From contig JNWL01000070.1 of assembly GCA_000716465.1 (NCBI GenBank), positions 1 through 31,601 of the forward strand: 31,601 nucleotides of DNA, written 5' to 3'. The position numbers were made by a program, and so were the translations under genes. This DNA comes from Streptomyces bikiniensis. Its GTDB lineage: Bacteria > Actinomycetota > Actinomycetes > Streptomycetales > Streptomycetaceae. The notes under the pieces were generated by a model. The model searched no databases. It saw nothing but the letters and a program-made list of their open reading frames with translations, and had not been told where the DNA came from. Positions 31,410-31,601 of this stretch are shown in pieces (position 1 is the first letter of the stretch; every line of letters begins with the position of its first letter).

Positions 31410-31601
31410 ATGCGCCTCCGGTCCGTCCTGACCGCCCTCGCCCTCGTCCTCGGCGCCCTCTTCGCGCCCGGCGTCGGCGTCCTCGCCTCCGCCGGCGAGG
31501 CCCACGCGGTCACCAAGATCAGCCACGCCACCGCGACCTCGATGTTCCGGTCCTCCGGGATCACCTGGTCCTCGTCCGGCGGCTGCTCCGACCGCAACGT
31601 C
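31410..31601 (+). CDS. Secreted M15-like cell-wall peptidase, 5' part only
   Basis: The first 64 codons of a gene that runs off the window. MRLRSVLTALALVLGALFAP begins a clear signal peptide ending AGEAHA, followed by VTKISHATATSMFRSSGITW and SSSGGCSDRNV. From memory of Streptomyces proteins, this start belongs to small secreted proteins that later carry an M15-type D,D-carboxypeptidase zinc motif, but that part is outside the window, so the function is provisional. AAGGAG at 31397-31402, seven bases before ATG 31410, makes the start firm. Confidence 0.75.
   Translation, partial: MRLRSVLTALALVLGALFAPGVGVLASAGEAHAVTKISHATATSMFRSSGITWSSSGGCSDRNV

Overview
The window is high-GC actinobacterial DNA and almost certainly Streptomyces. 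Supporting signs are dense GC-rich coding, GTG starts and ATGA/GTGA start-stop overlaps, Tat and lipoprotein signal peptides, a small secreted protein with a chaplin-like Cys motif, a PucR-type regulator, and several Streptomyces-style cell-wall hydrolases. No tRNA, rRNA or CRISPR array was recognised.

Left part (1 to about 5980) is an insertion-sequence graveyard. It holds an IS5-type transposase pseudogene with three lesions (one a perfect 17-bp tandem duplication). A small secreted-protein ORF follows, with an apparently intact 887-bp IS5/IS427-type element inserted exactly at its stop codon; that element has perfect ends, a TTA target duplication and a -1 frameshift site. Next come a 166-bp MITE-like element, a secreted protein gene, an IS256/IS5 chimeric remnant, a GNAT acetyltransferase gene, a frameshifted DUF2568-like pseudogene and a decayed IS5 transposase.

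Middle-left (6065-9583) carries a NarL-type two-component system (minus strand). It is divergent from a SAM methyltransferase gene that is translationally coupled to a DedA-family membrane protein gene. Both divergent starts look leaderless, and a perfect inverted repeat lies between them.

The main block (9445-26846, all minus strand) reads as a catabolic locus for peptidoglycan stem peptides. In transcription order it encodes a lipoprotein peptide-binding protein, a complete Opp/Dpp-type ABC transporter, a secreted amidase, a C39-like protein with an apparently dead active site, an S9 oligopeptidase, an S66 LD-carboxypeptidase, an M55 D-aminopeptidase, an M20 peptidase, a diaminopimelate decarboxylase (LysA) and a divergent LysA paralogue. 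Hairpins after the amidase and C39-like genes suggest at least two or three transcription units.

The right part (27316-31601, plus strand) has a Tat-exported GHL10/DigH-like glycan hydrolase, a PucR-family activator, a reduced M23-like secreted protein and the start of a secreted M15-like protein. Together these genes could strip peptides from murein, cut the denuded glycan, import the released peptides, remove D-amino acids and turn diaminopimelate into lysine. The set resembles the Bacillus subtilis dppA-E/ykfABCD locus but has no recognisable epimerase or NlpC/P60 endopeptidase. A shared 14-bp motif upstream of the transporter operon and of pucR is a candidate operator.
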